In this document: piece after piece, positions 35,702-44,161 of the stretch
Layout of the letters: the number at the start of each line of letters is the position of its first letter
How positions within the stretch are numbered: the first letter of the stretch is position 1
Assembly: GCF_026619435.1 (NCBI RefSeq)
Contig: NZ_JAOVZQ010000001.1
Span: 4,347,501 to 4,411,500, forward strand
From: Hoeflea ulvae
GTDB taxonomy: Bacteria > Pseudomonadota > Alphaproteobacteria > Rhizobiales > Rhizobiaceae
Direction: 5' to 3'
DNA length: 64,000 nt
Notes under the pieces: generated by a model
What the model was told of the DNA's origin: nothing
What the model saw: only the letters and a program-made list of their open reading frames with translations
The model's database searches: none
Made by a program: the position numbers and the translations under genes

Positions 35702-36199
35702 ATGCTGCCGACACCGAGAAGTTTTTCCCATATCGGACTGTCCGTCCCCGACCTCGACGGCGCCGTCAAATTCTATTCCGAGGTGCTTGGATTCTACACC
35801 ATCATGCAACCGACCGAGATTGCCGAGGACGACAGTGAAATCGGCCGGATGTGCACCGATGTCTTCGGACCCGGCTGGAAAAAGCTGCGCATCGCCCACA
35901 TGGCCACGGCCGACCGGATCGGCATCGAACTGTTCGAATTCGACGGCAACCACGCCCCCGCCGACAACATGGATTTCCGCCAGCACGGCACCTTCCATTT
36001 CGCCATTCAGGATCCCGATCTCGAGACGCTTCTGGAAAAGATCGTCGCCGCCGGCGGCAAGCAGCGCATGCCGGTGCGGGAATATTTCCCGGGCGACAAG
36101 CCCTACCGCATGGTCTATGTCGAAGACCCCTTCGGCATCGTCTTCGAACTCTACAGCCATAGTTATGAGCTGACCTATTCGTCTGGGGCCTATGGCTGA
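35702..36199 (+). CDS. VOC (glyoxalase/dioxygenase) superfamily protein
   Basis: 165 residues. The beta-alpha-beta3 fold is apparent: FSHIGLSVPDLDGAVKFYSE with the first metal His, GIELFEFDGNHAPADNMDFR, GTFHFAIQDPDLETLLEKI and YRMVYVEDPFGIVFELYSHS with a terminal Glu. Metal ligands probably are His 12, a second His and Glu. Relatives include lactoylglutathione lyase and fosfomycin/bleomycin resistance proteins; the substrate is open. AGGAGG lies six bases before the ATG. Divergent to a LysR gene, which likely regulates it. Confidence 0.87.
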   Translation: MLPTPRSFSHIGLSVPDLDGAVKFYSEVLGFYTIMQPTEIAEDDSEIGRMCTDVFGPGWKKLRIAHMATADRIGIELFEFDGNHAPADNMDFRQHGTFHFAIQDPDLETLLEKIVAAGGKQRMPVREYFPGDKPYRMVYVEDPFGIVFELYSHSYELTYSSGAYG

Positions 36200-36439
36200 A
36201 CGAACGTGAGTGCGCCGCGCAGAGCAGGTGCGACTTTGTGAACGCATCTGACTGCGCGCGGGCGTACCGCAAACGGGCCATTGGAAGGGCTGCCGTTCAT
36301 GGCCGTTTTCGGCCCTTTTGTATGTGCCGGCTGCTGTTCGCAATCGAGAAATTGGCACGATTTTCGGAAATCGCTCATATGTATCCGGCCTGTTGATCGG
36401 CTCGCGGGCCGTGGCCTTGATGGGGTTACGCACGCACCT
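36200..36439. other. Intergenic region before the IS110-type element
   Basis: About 240 bases without a supported gene. Contains GGCCGTTTTCGGCCCTTTTG (about 36301-36320), a small hairpin with T's that could end the VOC transcript. Confidence 0.4.
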
Positions 36440-37812
36440 TGGTCTCATTAGCGGATAGGTCTCTGAAGACCTAAAGGGCCGTCAGACTCTGGGGGCGTAT
36501 CTTCTCCGTTCCATGCTGTCCTCTCTATCGCGAACTCCTTGGTGACCGTGGAAGGCGTCAGATCGCTTCCATGGCCGCGTCTTGTGGGGCATCGAACCGG
36601 GTGCCATTGCGCAGAATGCTCCAGGCGGTTCGAGCGAGTTTGTTGGCAAGCGCGATGGCCGCTTTGTTGCGCGGCATACGGGCTGTCGCCTCCGTCAGCC
36701 ACGAGCCGAAACTGAAGTCGGACCATCGGTGTGGGCGCATCATAATCACTTTCGCCGCCTGCACGAACAACATCCTCAGATAGCGGCTGCCGCGTTTGGT
36801 AATCCGGCCGAGAATGGTGCGGCCACCGGTGCTGAATTGTCGGGGCACCAAGCCGACCCATGCCGCGAAATCACGCCCCCGGTCGAATGCCTCGCCTTTG
36901 CCGACGGCCGCGACCATCGCTGTCGAAATCATTGGACCGATGCCGGGTATTGTCATGATGTTGGCGCAGTTCTCTTCGGTGCGGCTGATCTCTTCGATCT
37001 CGCCAGAAACATCCTCGATCCGTTTGTCCAACCAGAGCCAATCGCCATAAAGACCAATCAGGATGCCGCGCATCCGAGGCGATATCTCATCCCGCCGCTG
37101 TTCGAGGATCGTCTCGAAAGAATTCTTCAGTGCCCGCAGCCCCGTCCTGACGGTGATGCCCTGTTCAATCAGAAAGGCCCGGATTTGGTTGATGGTGGCC
37201 GTGCGCCGCGAGACCAGCCGTGCCCGGACCCGGTGCAAGGCCTGAAGGTCGAGCTGATCCTGGTCCTTCTCAGAAACGGTCCGAAGGTTGGGCCGCAACG
37301 CTGCCTCTGCGATCGCCTCAGCGTCGTTGTAATCGTTCTTCTGTCCCTTGTTGAACGGCTTCACGTAAATCGCCGGGATGATCCGCGGCTCGAATCCCAT
37401 GCCCCGCAGCGTTCGGCTGACAAAATGGGCGCTGAGGCAAGCCTCCATTCCCACGATGCAGCGCGGGAGTTGCTCAAAAGTGGTATTCAGGGCCAAGCGC
37501 TTGATCTGCTTGCGCATGACCAGCTGGCCGGACCGGTCGAACCCGACCAGGTGAAACGTATCCTTCCCGATGTCGATTCCGACGACGGCGAGGTCTTCGA
37601 TGCTTCCTGTCTTCTTTGCACACATGGCTGCTTCTCCTTGTTGCGCGGTTGATTCCGGTTAAGAATAACCCAACGGTGAGGGGAGCAGCCGGCACATCCC
37701 ATTAGCAGACATTCGGTGTCACGACCGCTTCTGCCGCGGCAGGCCAAACCTGACGATCGCGGTAGATGCGCGCCTCTATGGTGATCTCCTACCCTGTTCG
37801 CATTAAATGAGA
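36440..37812 (-). mobile_element. IS110-family (probably IS1111 group) insertion sequence, approximate ends
   Basis: Transposase gene plus flanks. Ends are not certain: GGTCTCATT at 36441-36449 recurs inverted as AATGAGACC at 37804-37812, compatible with short subterminal inverted repeats, but the right copy lies inside the last codons of the neighbouring ATPase gene. Between the transposase stop and the left end, a perfect 7-bp hairpin TAGGTCT-CTGA-AGACCTA (36456-36473) and further stem potential may belong to the guide (bridge) RNA, which in IS1111 elements lies 3' of the transposase. Confidence 0.55.
36558..37625 (-). CDS. IS110 family transposase (DEDD recombinase)
   Basis: 355 residues. 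The N-terminal RuvC-like DEDD domain has VVGIDIGKDTFHLVGFDRSG (first Asp), IVGMEACLSAHFVSR (Glu) and KGQKNDYNDAEAIAEAA (Asp, Asp). The C-terminal transposase_20 domain has MTIPGIGPMISTAMVAAVGK, FAAWVGLVPRQFSTGG and LGRITKRGSRYLRMLFVQAA with the serine nucleophile region. Length is normal and no frame break is seen, so it may be active. IS110 elements recombine as circles guided by a bridge RNA. It borders an AT-rich two-gene module, so it probably took part in the assembly of this accessory region. Confidence 0.93.
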   Translation of the reverse strand: MCAKKTGSIEDLAVVGIDIGKDTFHLVGFDRSGQLVMRKQIKRLALNTTFEQLPRCIVGMEACLSAHFVSRTLRGMGFEPRIIPAIYVKPFNKGQKNDYNDAEAIAEAALRPNLRTVSEKDQDQLDLQALHRVRARLVSRRTATINQIRAFLIEQGITVRTGLRALKNSFETILEQRRDEISPRMRGILIGLYGDWLWLDKRIEDVSGEIEEISRTEENCANIMTIPGIGPMISTAMVAAVGKGEAFDRGRDFAAWVGLVPRQFSTGGRTILGRITKRGSRYLRMLFVQAAKVIMMRPHRWSDFSFGSWLTEATARMPRNKAAIALANKLARTAWSILRNGTRFDAPQDAAMEAI

Positions 37813-39174
37813 CCGAAGCATTGGATGAAGTTCGAAGTTCAGCGCTTCTGGCTCTTCTAGAAGCTCAATGTACTCGTGAGTATATGGGAAATGCGTGACA
37901 CCGTTTAATTTTATCAGCAAGCACCCACATTCTGTAAGAAAATCTACGTATTTCTCAACAATGTCAAATTCATTTTTTGCATCAGCGGATTGGAACTTTA
38001 CGCTATTTACTCGTCTTTCTTGAATCGCTGCAAGTAACTCTTGGTAAGACAGTTCAGACTGATTTGAAAACAACTCTCGAAGGATCACCTGGATGTCCGA
38101 AACTATATCTTTGTAGCCCGACGTAATCTGTTGCATCGAATGCTTCCCTGCCGCGGGTAGCGTTTTCTCAAGATGGAGCTTGCAAATCTTCTTTCGGCCT
38201 GCTTCTTCAAAGGCAAGCGCCAGCCAGACAAACAGATCTCTAGGGCCGCTCCTAAGGTTGGCGAACACATCTCTTTCGATGTCGACTCCCGTCTCGTCTA
38301 TAAAATCACTTAACTTAACTCCAGCAGCGTTTAGCCTAAGCTTCAAAGCCCCACTTAAATCTGATGCCCCCCAAGTGAGTGAGGAAATGCGCGCCGGAAA
38401 AATGTTTGCGGTCTCCTCATAATCCATCACCCTGCGATAAAGGTGCGACTTCAAGAGCACAGTTACGTCAAAAACACCACCGAAGTTGGTATTTACTTGA
38501 TCGGCCGCTTGTACCAGGCCAGCCAACGCGTCCCATCCTGTCTTCTCTGTTCCAAGAAGCATTTCTGGATCGTCGAAGAAATAATGAACTCTGATCTTTT
38601 GGGCCCTAATTGATGCGAATAGCTCGCGCGACGCCTCTCTATCGAAATTCTGAATTCGCGCGTCAACATCCTCGCTCAAATCGAATTTGAAGCCAAATGC
38701 TCCCGTCAGTCGTGCTCGCGCCTGCGAAAAAAGTACTTCAGTAGGGCCCTCTACCGGCCCGATAATGTCCTCTATCTTACTGAGAAATTGACGCGCTTTC
38801 GAACGTGGAGTCAAATTGTTTGCGCGGAAGAATGAAATTGCGCTCATGAGTAAGATGTTATAGAGGCGCTCGCGGTATTCGCCCGAGGTCCCTTTCGACA
38901 ATTTTAATAGCTGGTCAGACCCCGGTGAAAATCCGAGCCGAAATACTCTCATCTCGCTTTCTGGGTTTCCTGTCGGCTGAGTGAAGTATTTGAATGCCGT
39001 AGATTTACCAATCCCTTTTAACCCCAAAACCAGTGAGATAGGCTCCGCTGCGGTCGCGATCGTGGACATACTCTCTGTGTCATGGGTATATTCGAGGACT
39101 TGGTCGTCGGCTCGTCCATCAGTTTTCTTGAGAAGCGATGACAACAGATTTGATTTTTCCTGGTCCATTTTCAA
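37789..39174 (-). CDS. P-loop ATPase of a two-gene accessory module
   Basis: 461 residues. The N terminus DDQVLEYTHDTESMSTIA and Walker A SLVLGLKGIGKSTAFKYF (51-58) mirror the ATPase at 27417; Walker B is VHYFFDDPEMLLG near residue 205 with two Asp. Middle parts include FDVTVLLKSHLYRRVMDYEE (sensor-like Arg) and a long C-terminal helical/winged region (ELSYQELLAAIQERRVNSVK; YVDFLTECGCLLIKLNG). G+C is about 47%. Its start overlaps the stop of the upstream gene by four bases (ATGA), so both form one translational unit. The last codons touch the IS110 flank, so the C terminus may be altered. A defence role is suspected, not shown. Confidence 0.72.
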   Translation of the reverse strand: MKMDQEKSNLLSSLLKKTDGRADDQVLEYTHDTESMSTIATAAEPISLVLGLKGIGKSTAFKYFTQPTGNPESEMRVFRLGFSPGSDQLLKLSKGTSGEYRERLYNILLMSAISFFRANNLTPRSKARQFLSKIEDIIGPVEGPTEVLFSQARARLTGAFGFKFDLSEDVDARIQNFDREASRELFASIRAQKIRVHYFFDDPEMLLGTEKTGWDALAGLVQAADQVNTNFGGVFDVTVLLKSHLYRRVMDYEETANIFPARISSLTWGASDLSGALKLRLNAAGVKLSDFIDETGVDIERDVFANLRSGPRDLFVWLALAFEEAGRKKICKLHLEKTLPAAGKHSMQQITSGYKDIVSDIQVILRELFSNQSELSYQELLAAIQERRVNSVKFQSADAKNEFDIVEKYVDFLTECGCLLIKLNGVTHFPYTHEYIELLEEPEALNFELHPMLRSHLMRTG

Positions 39175-39773
39175 ACACTCCAGAAAATTCTTTGATGCAT
39201 CGCCATTCTAGATTGCCGAAATTCGAAATCGTCATTGAGAAGATCAAACATCTCTAGGCACTGGGCGAATTTGAACTCGTTTATACCAGGGCGCACTTCA
39301 TCATAAAGCGAGCGAAGCGTGGGTGCGGAAATTGGAAAGTCTGCGGCTGATTTGTTTATTAACCGATTTCTGATGGTATCTTGTATCTGCAAAAAGCCAA
39401 ATCCCTTTGGCTGGCAGAAGTCGTGAAGCAGCTGCCGAAGTTGAGTTTGAAAACCAGTAAGATTTGTTGACCCCATTAAAGGTGGGTTTGGCACAAGATC
39501 GCTGGTCAAAACCCCCAGATCAACGGACAGAGAAATGTATTTCGCTATTGTGTTGGCCTTAATCGGCAGGAGTTGATTGAGGAGAGAGCGCTGAAATGCG
39601 GACGGTCGCCCTTGCTTGATGCGTGAGGCGTTGTATTTTTCAACGCTACTAGCAAGAGCGAGCATCGTCGCGGAATTGATTCCCGCCGAGGTGCGCATGA
39701 TCTCATACTGTCTAATAACGGAGTTTGACATCACTCTCTCAATATTCAGTTTCAACCGCCACCAAGAAGCCAT
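39171..39773 (-). CDS. Unknown protein, partner of the P-loop ATPase
   Basis: 200 residues; no family recognised. An ATG at 39731 (starting MSNSVIRQYEIMR) is a plausible shorter start. The sequence is mostly helical with two regions that could be winged helices (FQRSLLNQLLPIKANTIAKY; FLQIQDTIRNRLINKSAADF). No catalytic motif, signal peptide or membrane helix was seen. It overlaps the ATPase by four bases and shares its low G+C content, so the pair was acquired together. It could be a recognition or effector subunit of the ATPase. Confidence 0.6.
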   Translation of the reverse strand: MASWWRLKLNIERVMSNSVIRQYEIMRTSAGINSATMLALASSVEKYNASRIKQGRPSAFQRSLLNQLLPIKANTIAKYISLSVDLGVLTSDLVPNPPLMGSTNLTGFQTQLRQLLHDFCQPKGFGFLQIQDTIRNRLINKSAADFPISAPTLRSLYDEVRPGINEFKFAQCLEMFDLLNDDFEFRQSRMAMHQRIFWSV

Positions 39774-39999
39774 CTGTGCTGTACTAGGTCAAGATGTATT
39801 GTATGGTCGGGCCTCGAATTTAACTGCTTTGAGAATTTTCCTTTGTCCACCTTCGCATCTGCCGCAAGTCTGCTTTCCGCCCATTGCAGTCAACCGGGAG
39901 CTTCTTCCAGAGGTCCACTCGGCATCCTTCGGCATCGCAGGTCATTCACTTTCAACTGCGCTAAGAACGACAGTATCTGTATCGGCAGAGCCCAAAAGC

Positions 40000-40040
40000 A
40001 AAACTGCCCCCCGAAGCTGGACGTCAGTTTCGGGGGGCAG
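40000..40040 (-). terminator. Rho-independent terminator of serA
   Basis: On the minus strand CTGCCCCCCGAA pairs with TTCGGGGGGCAG around a 13-base loop, followed by TTTTG; 29 bases after the serA stop. Confidence 0.9.
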
Positions 40041-40068
40041 AATATTCAGGCTTTGAACAGCGTCAGTC

Positions 40069-41664
40069 TCAATCCACGTTAAACACCAGCGGCTTGGCCT
40101 GCTTGATCGCGGCGTGGGCGGTGAGCTTGTCGAGCACGTCCTGGCTCACAACGCCGTCGACATAGAGCAGTGCGATCGCCTCGCCGCTTTCCTTGTCGCG
40201 GCCGAGCTGGAAATTGGCGATGTTGACGCCGGCGTCGCCCAGCGTGGTGCCCATGAAGCCGATCATGCCGGGCACGTCGGTGTTGGCGATGTAGATCATG
40301 TGCTGGCCGACATCGGCGTCGAGATTGATGCCCTTGATCTGGAGGAAGCGCGGCTTGCCGTCCGAGAACACGGTGCCCGCGACCGAGCGGGTCTGGCGCT
40401 CGGTGGTGACGGTGAGCTTGATATAGCCGTCATAGACGCCAGTCTTGTCGCGCTTGACTTCCGACAGCACGATGCCCTTTTCCTTCACCATGATCGGCGC
40501 CGACACCATGTTGACGTCGGAAACCTGGTTGCGGATCAGGCCGGCCAGAAGTGCCGAGGTCAGCGCCTTGGTGTTCATGCCGGCGGTGACGCCGTCATAG
40601 AGGATCTCGATTTCCTTGATCGGGCTTTCGGTGACCTGGCCGGCGAATGAGCCGAGCACATCGGCAAGCCGGATGAAGGGTTTGAGGATCGGCGCTTCTT
40701 CCGCGGTGATCGAGGGCATGTTGATGGCGTTGGAAACAGCACCGCGGACCAGATAATCCGACATCTGCTCGGCCACCTGCAGAGCGACATTTTCCTGGGC
40801 TTCGGTGGTGGAGGCGCCGAGATGCGGCGTGCAGACCACGTTGGGCAGACCGAACAGCGGGCTTTCGGTGGCGGGCTCGACCTCGAACACGTCAAAACCG
40901 GCGCCGGCGACATGGCCGGACTTGATGGCTTCGGCAAGGGCTGCCTCGTCAACCAGGCCGCCGCGGGCGCAATTGATGATGCGCACGCCGGGCTTGGTCT
41001 TGGCCAGCGCTTCGGCGCCGAGGATGCCGCGGGTCTTGTCGGTCATCGGCACATGCAGGGTGATGAAATCGGCGCGGGCCAGCAGCTCGTCGAGCTCGAC
41101 CTTGGTGACACCCATCTCCTCGGCGCGCTCCTTGGACAGGAACGGGTCATAGGCAACCACATGCATCTTCAGGCCGATGGCGCGCGAGCAGACGATGCCG
41201 CCGATATTGCCCGCACCGATGACGCCGAGCGTCTTGCCGGTGATTTCGACACCCATGAATTTCGACTTTTCCCATTTGCCGGCCTGCGTCGAGGCGTCGG
41301 CTGCGGGCAGCTGGCGGGCGACGGCGAACATCAGCGCGATGGCGTGCTCGGCGGTGGTGATCGAATTGCCGAAGGGCGTGTTCATGACGATGATGCCGCG
41401 GCGCGAGGCGGCCGGAATGTCGACATTGTCGACGCCGATGCCGGCGCGACCGATGACCTTGAGATTGGTCGCGGCCGAAATCAGCTTTTCGGTGGCCTTG
41501 GTGGCCGAGCGGATGGCCAGGCCGTCATATTGGCCGATGATTTCGAGCAGTTTGTCCTTGTCCTTGCCGAGCTTCGGCATGAAATCGACATCGACGCCGC
41601 GGTCGCGGAAAATCTGGACGGCGGTTTCCGAGAGTGCATCGGATACGAGTACGCGAGGTGCCAT
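40069..41664 (-). CDS. serA: D-3-phosphoglycerate dehydrogenase
   Basis: 531 residues, the long form with an extra ASB domain and a C-terminal ACT domain. First step of serine synthesis from 3-phosphoglycerate. NAD motif GKTLGVIGAGNIGGIVCSRA; catalytic Arg in INCARGGLVDEAALAEAI, Glu in FDVFEVEPATESPL and His in VCTPHLGASTTEAQEN. The ACT part is HMIYIANTDVPGMIGFMGTT, which may bind serine. ATG 41664 has GGAGG five bases upstream and gives the usual MAPRVLVSD start. It lies downstream of serC in the same operon. Confidence 0.96.
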   Translation of the reverse strand: MAPRVLVSDALSETAVQIFRDRGVDVDFMPKLGKDKDKLLEIIGQYDGLAIRSATKATEKLISAATNLKVIGRAGIGVDNVDIPAASRRGIIVMNTPFGNSITTAEHAIALMFAVARQLPAADASTQAGKWEKSKFMGVEITGKTLGVIGAGNIGGIVCSRAIGLKMHVVAYDPFLSKERAEEMGVTKVELDELLARADFITLHVPMTDKTRGILGAEALAKTKPGVRIINCARGGLVDEAALAEAIKSGHVAGAGFDVFEVEPATESPLFGLPNVVCTPHLGASTTEAQENVALQVAEQMSDYLVRGAVSNAINMPSITAEEAPILKPFIRLADVLGSFAGQVTESPIKEIEILYDGVTAGMNTKALTSALLAGLIRNQVSDVNMVSAPIMVKEKGIVLSEVKRDKTGVYDGYIKLTVTTERQTRSVAGTVFSDGKPRFLQIKGINLDADVGQHMIYIANTDVPGMIGFMGTTLGDAGVNIANFQLGRDKESGEAIALLYVDGVVSQDVLDKLTAHAAIKQAKPLVFNVD

Positions 41665-41749
41665 GATGGCCTCCATTGCTATGATTTAATTATGAGAATT
41701 GGGCAGGTGGGCCACGCAGGATCATACCGGCGCGGCCGCCAAAGCAAGA

Positions 41750-42925
41750 TCAGGCAGCCTGCCTGAGCGCGGCCTTTTCCTGGGCAAAGGCCCAGCTGAG
41801 CCACGGCATCAGCGCTTCGAGATCAGCGGTCTCGACGGTCGCGCCGCACCAGATCCGAAGACCGGCAGGCGCATCGCGATAGGCGCCGATGTCGAGCGCC
41901 ACGCCTTCCTTGTCGAGCCGGCCCACCATCGCCTTGGCGAAAGCGGCCTGGGCGTCGGGCGCAAGCGCTGCAATTTCCGGATCGGCGATGACCAGGCACA
42001 CCGAGGTGTTGGAGCGGGTCTCGTCGCGCTTGGCGAGATTGGCGATCCAGCCATTCGCCGCAACAAAGCGATGCAGCACATCGGCATTGGCGTCGGCGCG
42101 GGCCATCAGCCCCTTGAGGCCGCCAACGCTTTCGGACCATGTCAGCGCATCGATATAGTCCTCGACGCACAGCATCGACGGCGTGTTGATGGTCTCGCCC
42201 TTGAAGATGCCCTCGATCAGTTTGCCGCCCTTGGTCATGCGGAAGATCTTTGGCAGCGGCCAGGCCGGAACATAGCTTTCGAGCCGCTCGACGGCGCGGG
42301 GGCTGAGGATCAGCATGCCGTGACCGCCCTCGCCGCCCAGAACCTTCTGCCAGGAGAAGGTGGTGACATCGAGCTTGGCGAAATCGAGATCCTGGGCAAA
42401 GGCTGCCGAGGTGGCGTCACAGATGGTGAGGCCCGCACGGTCGGCAGGAATGAAATCGGCGTTCGGGACGCGGACGCCGGAGGTGGTGCCGTTCCAGGTG
42501 AAGACCACGTCGCGATCGAAATCGATTGTCGCGAGATCGGGAAGCTCGCCATAGGGCGCGGTGATCTTGCGCACATCGTCAAGCTTGAGCTGCTTGACCA
42601 CATCGGTGACCCAGCCTTCGCCAAAGCTTTCCCAGGCAACCATGTCGACGCCGCGGGCGCCGAGCATCGACCACAGCGCCATCTCGACGGCGCCGGTGTC
42701 GGACGCCGGAACGATGCCGATGCGGTAGTCGTCCGGAACGCCCAGAATCTGGCGAGTCAGGTCGATGGCGTGGCCGAGTTTGGATTTGCCGATCTTGGCC
42801 CGGTGCGAGCGGCCCAGAGCCGCATCGATAAGCGCTTCAGGCGTCCACCCGGGACGCTTGGCGCAGGGACCAGAAGAAAAACGGGGGTTTGCCGGACGCA
42901 GGTCCGGCTTCGTCAGATCAGTCAT
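41750..42925 (-). CDS. serC: Phosphoserine aminotransferase
   Basis: 391 residues, PLP-dependent class V enzyme of the alphaproteobacterial branch. Second step of serine synthesis and also used in vitamin B6 synthesis. Motifs: start [38 protein letters not shown], and the PLP-lysine region [20 protein letters not shown]. Ending [19 protein letters not shown]. Its Shine-Dalgarno sequence lies inside a hairpin of the leader (see 42926-42985). serA follows 85 bases downstream. Confidence 0.95.
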   Translation of the reverse strand: MTDLTKPDLRPANPRFSSGPCAKRPGWTPEALIDAALGRSHRAKIGKSKLGHAIDLTRQILGVPDDYRIGIVPASDTGAVEMALWSMLGARGVDMVAWESFGEGWVTDVVKQLKLDDVRKITAPYGELPDLATIDFDRDVVFTWNGTTSGVRVPNADFIPADRAGLTICDATSAAFAQDLDFAKLDVTTFSWQKVLGGEGGHGMLILSPRAVERLESYVPAWPLPKIFRMTKGGKLIEGIFKGETINTPSMLCVEDYIDALTWSESVGGLKGLMARADANADVLHRFVAANGWIANLAKRDETRSNTSVCLVIADPEIAALAPDAQAAFAKAMVGRLDKEGVALDIGAYRDAPAGLRIWCGATVETADLEALMPWLSWAFAQEKAALRQAA

Positions 42926-42985
42926 TTGGCTATCCTTCCAGATAGTGGCCCCTCGTTGGGGAGGGGTGGCCCACTGGCGGGATTA
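42926..42985 (-). promoter_or_regulatory. Probable serC leader RNA element
   Basis: Two hairpins precede the start codon on the minus strand: CCCCTC/GAGGGG (42949-42966) and CTATC-TGGAAG-GATAG (42930-42945), the second holding the Shine-Dalgarno GGAAGGA four bases before ATG. The overall order CCGCCAGTGGGCCACC, hairpin, GGCCA, hairpin, CCAA-ATG agrees with my memory of the serC RNA motif reported for Alphaproteobacteria. Ligand, if any, unknown. Confidence 0.65.
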
Positions 42986-43030
42986 GACCTCGGCAAAGTC
43001 CGAGTCAAGCGGCGCGATGCAGCGCAGCAC

Positions 43031-43057
43031 AAAAAAGAGGGCGGTCATGCCGCCCTC
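43031..43057 (-). terminator. Rho-independent terminator of the first porin gene
   Basis: On the minus strand GAGGGCGG / CCGCCCTC with a 5-base loop followed by TTTTTT, 30 bases after the stop. Confidence 0.9.
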
Positions 43058-43086
43058 CCCTCGTCACTTCTGCAGGTCTTTGGCGC

Positions 43087-43929
43087 CTACCAGATCGAGT
43101 AGCGCAGGCCGACCCGGATCTCGTGCTTTTCAAAACCGTTGTCGGAAACCTTGATGCCGGTTGCGCCGGCCGCAGCGCTGGTGGCGTCAAAGCCATACTG
43201 GTCGCCGGAGCGGATCTTCGAATATTTGTAGCCGAGGTCGATCTTGAGATCCTTGGTCAGATCGTAGGAGGCACCGGCCATCAGCGCATAGGTGAAGCGC
43301 CAGGTGTCAGACCCGGGATAGGTCCGGTCGGTGGCGGTGCCCGTGCAGATATTGCCGACTGCCGAGATGCAGCTCTGGTCGCTGTTGGCGGGTTCCCACA
43401 GCACGCGGGTCACGCCGGCACCGGCGCCGACATAGGGGGTGAAGCCGTTGACCGTGCCCAGATCGACATAGGCATTGGCCATGAAGCCATATTGCTCGAA
43501 ATCCTGCGATTCGGCGCTGGCGCATTGTCCGGCCGCCAGTCCGGTGCAGCTGCCGGTGGAGCTTGTCGAGCCCGCGAAGCGGCCGCGGCTGTAATCAAAG
43601 GTGACGTCGGCGCGGAGATAGTCGGTGAAATTGTAGCCGGCACCGAAGGAGCCGGACCAGTCGCCGTCGAGCGAGGAGCCGGTGAAGGTCGCGCCGGTAT
43701 AGGTGGCCGGCGGCCCGGCGCTGAAGATCGAGTAATCTGTCGCCACGCCGCGGGTCTTGGTGGAGTAGCCCAAATCGCCGCGCAGATACCATCCGGTGCC
43801 GATTTCGACCGGCTGGGTCACCGGCAATTCCGGTGCATAGATGATGTCATCAAGATCTGCGGCCTGAACCGGCGCCGACAGCGCGGTCAGGGTCACGATG
43901 CCCGAGGTCAAAGCAATTCGCATGAACAT
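43087..43929 (-). CDS. Omp25/RopB-like outer membrane beta-barrel protein (1)
   Basis: 280 residues. Signal peptide with cleavage likely after PVQA-ADL. The mature part alternates beta strands typical of the eight-stranded porin family (GTGWYLRGDLGYSTKTRGVA; SGSFGAGYNFTDYLRADVTF; TPYVGAGAGVTRVLWEP; RFTYALMAGASYDLTKDLKI) and ends with an aromatic residue after GLRYSIW, the BAM targeting signal. Four Cys lie in external loops. A perfect CtrA box precedes it and a terminator follows, so it is a single transcription unit. Paralogue at 44162. Confidence 0.9.
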   Translation of the reverse strand: MFMRIALTSGIVTLTALSAPVQAADLDDIIYAPELPVTQPVEIGTGWYLRGDLGYSTKTRGVATDYSIFSAGPPATYTGATFTGSSLDGDWSGSFGAGYNFTDYLRADVTFDYSRGRFAGSTSSTGSCTGLAAGQCASAESQDFEQYGFMANAYVDLGTVNGFTPYVGAGAGVTRVLWEPANSDQSCISAVGNICTGTATDRTYPGSDTWRFTYALMAGASYDLTKDLKIDLGYKYSKIRSGDQYGFDATSAAAGATGIKVSDNGFEKHEIRVGLRYSIW

Positions 43930-44007
43930 GGCCGATTTCCCTTCAATAGATCCGGTCTCGCTCAGTGCGTTCCGAATGCCTGTTGAGGGCACTATGGCCA
44001 AGACTGG

Positions 44008-44022
44008 TTAAGTCCCGGTTAA
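44008..44022 (-). promoter_or_regulatory. CtrA box upstream of porin gene 1
   Basis: Perfect TTAA-N7-TTAA (spacer GTCCCGG), 79-93 bases before the start codon. A further GTTAACC half-site lies at 44031-44037. Confidence 0.7.
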
Positions 44023-44094
44023 GCATGCTTGTTAACCGTGTTTTGCCGTGCATTTTTTACCGGCGGCCCGGTTTGGCTCAGCGCGAGACGGCCA

Positions 44095-44126
44095 AAACAA
44101 AACCGCCCGGCAGCACTGCCGGGCGG
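44095..44126 (-). terminator. Rho-independent terminator of the second porin gene
   Basis: On the minus strand CCGCCCGGCAG / CTGCCGGGCGG with a 2-base loop followed by TTTTGTTTT, 36 bases after the stop. Confidence 0.9.
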
Positions 44127-44161
44127 TCAAGATGTAAGCTTCGCAGGATTGAGGCGGGTGT

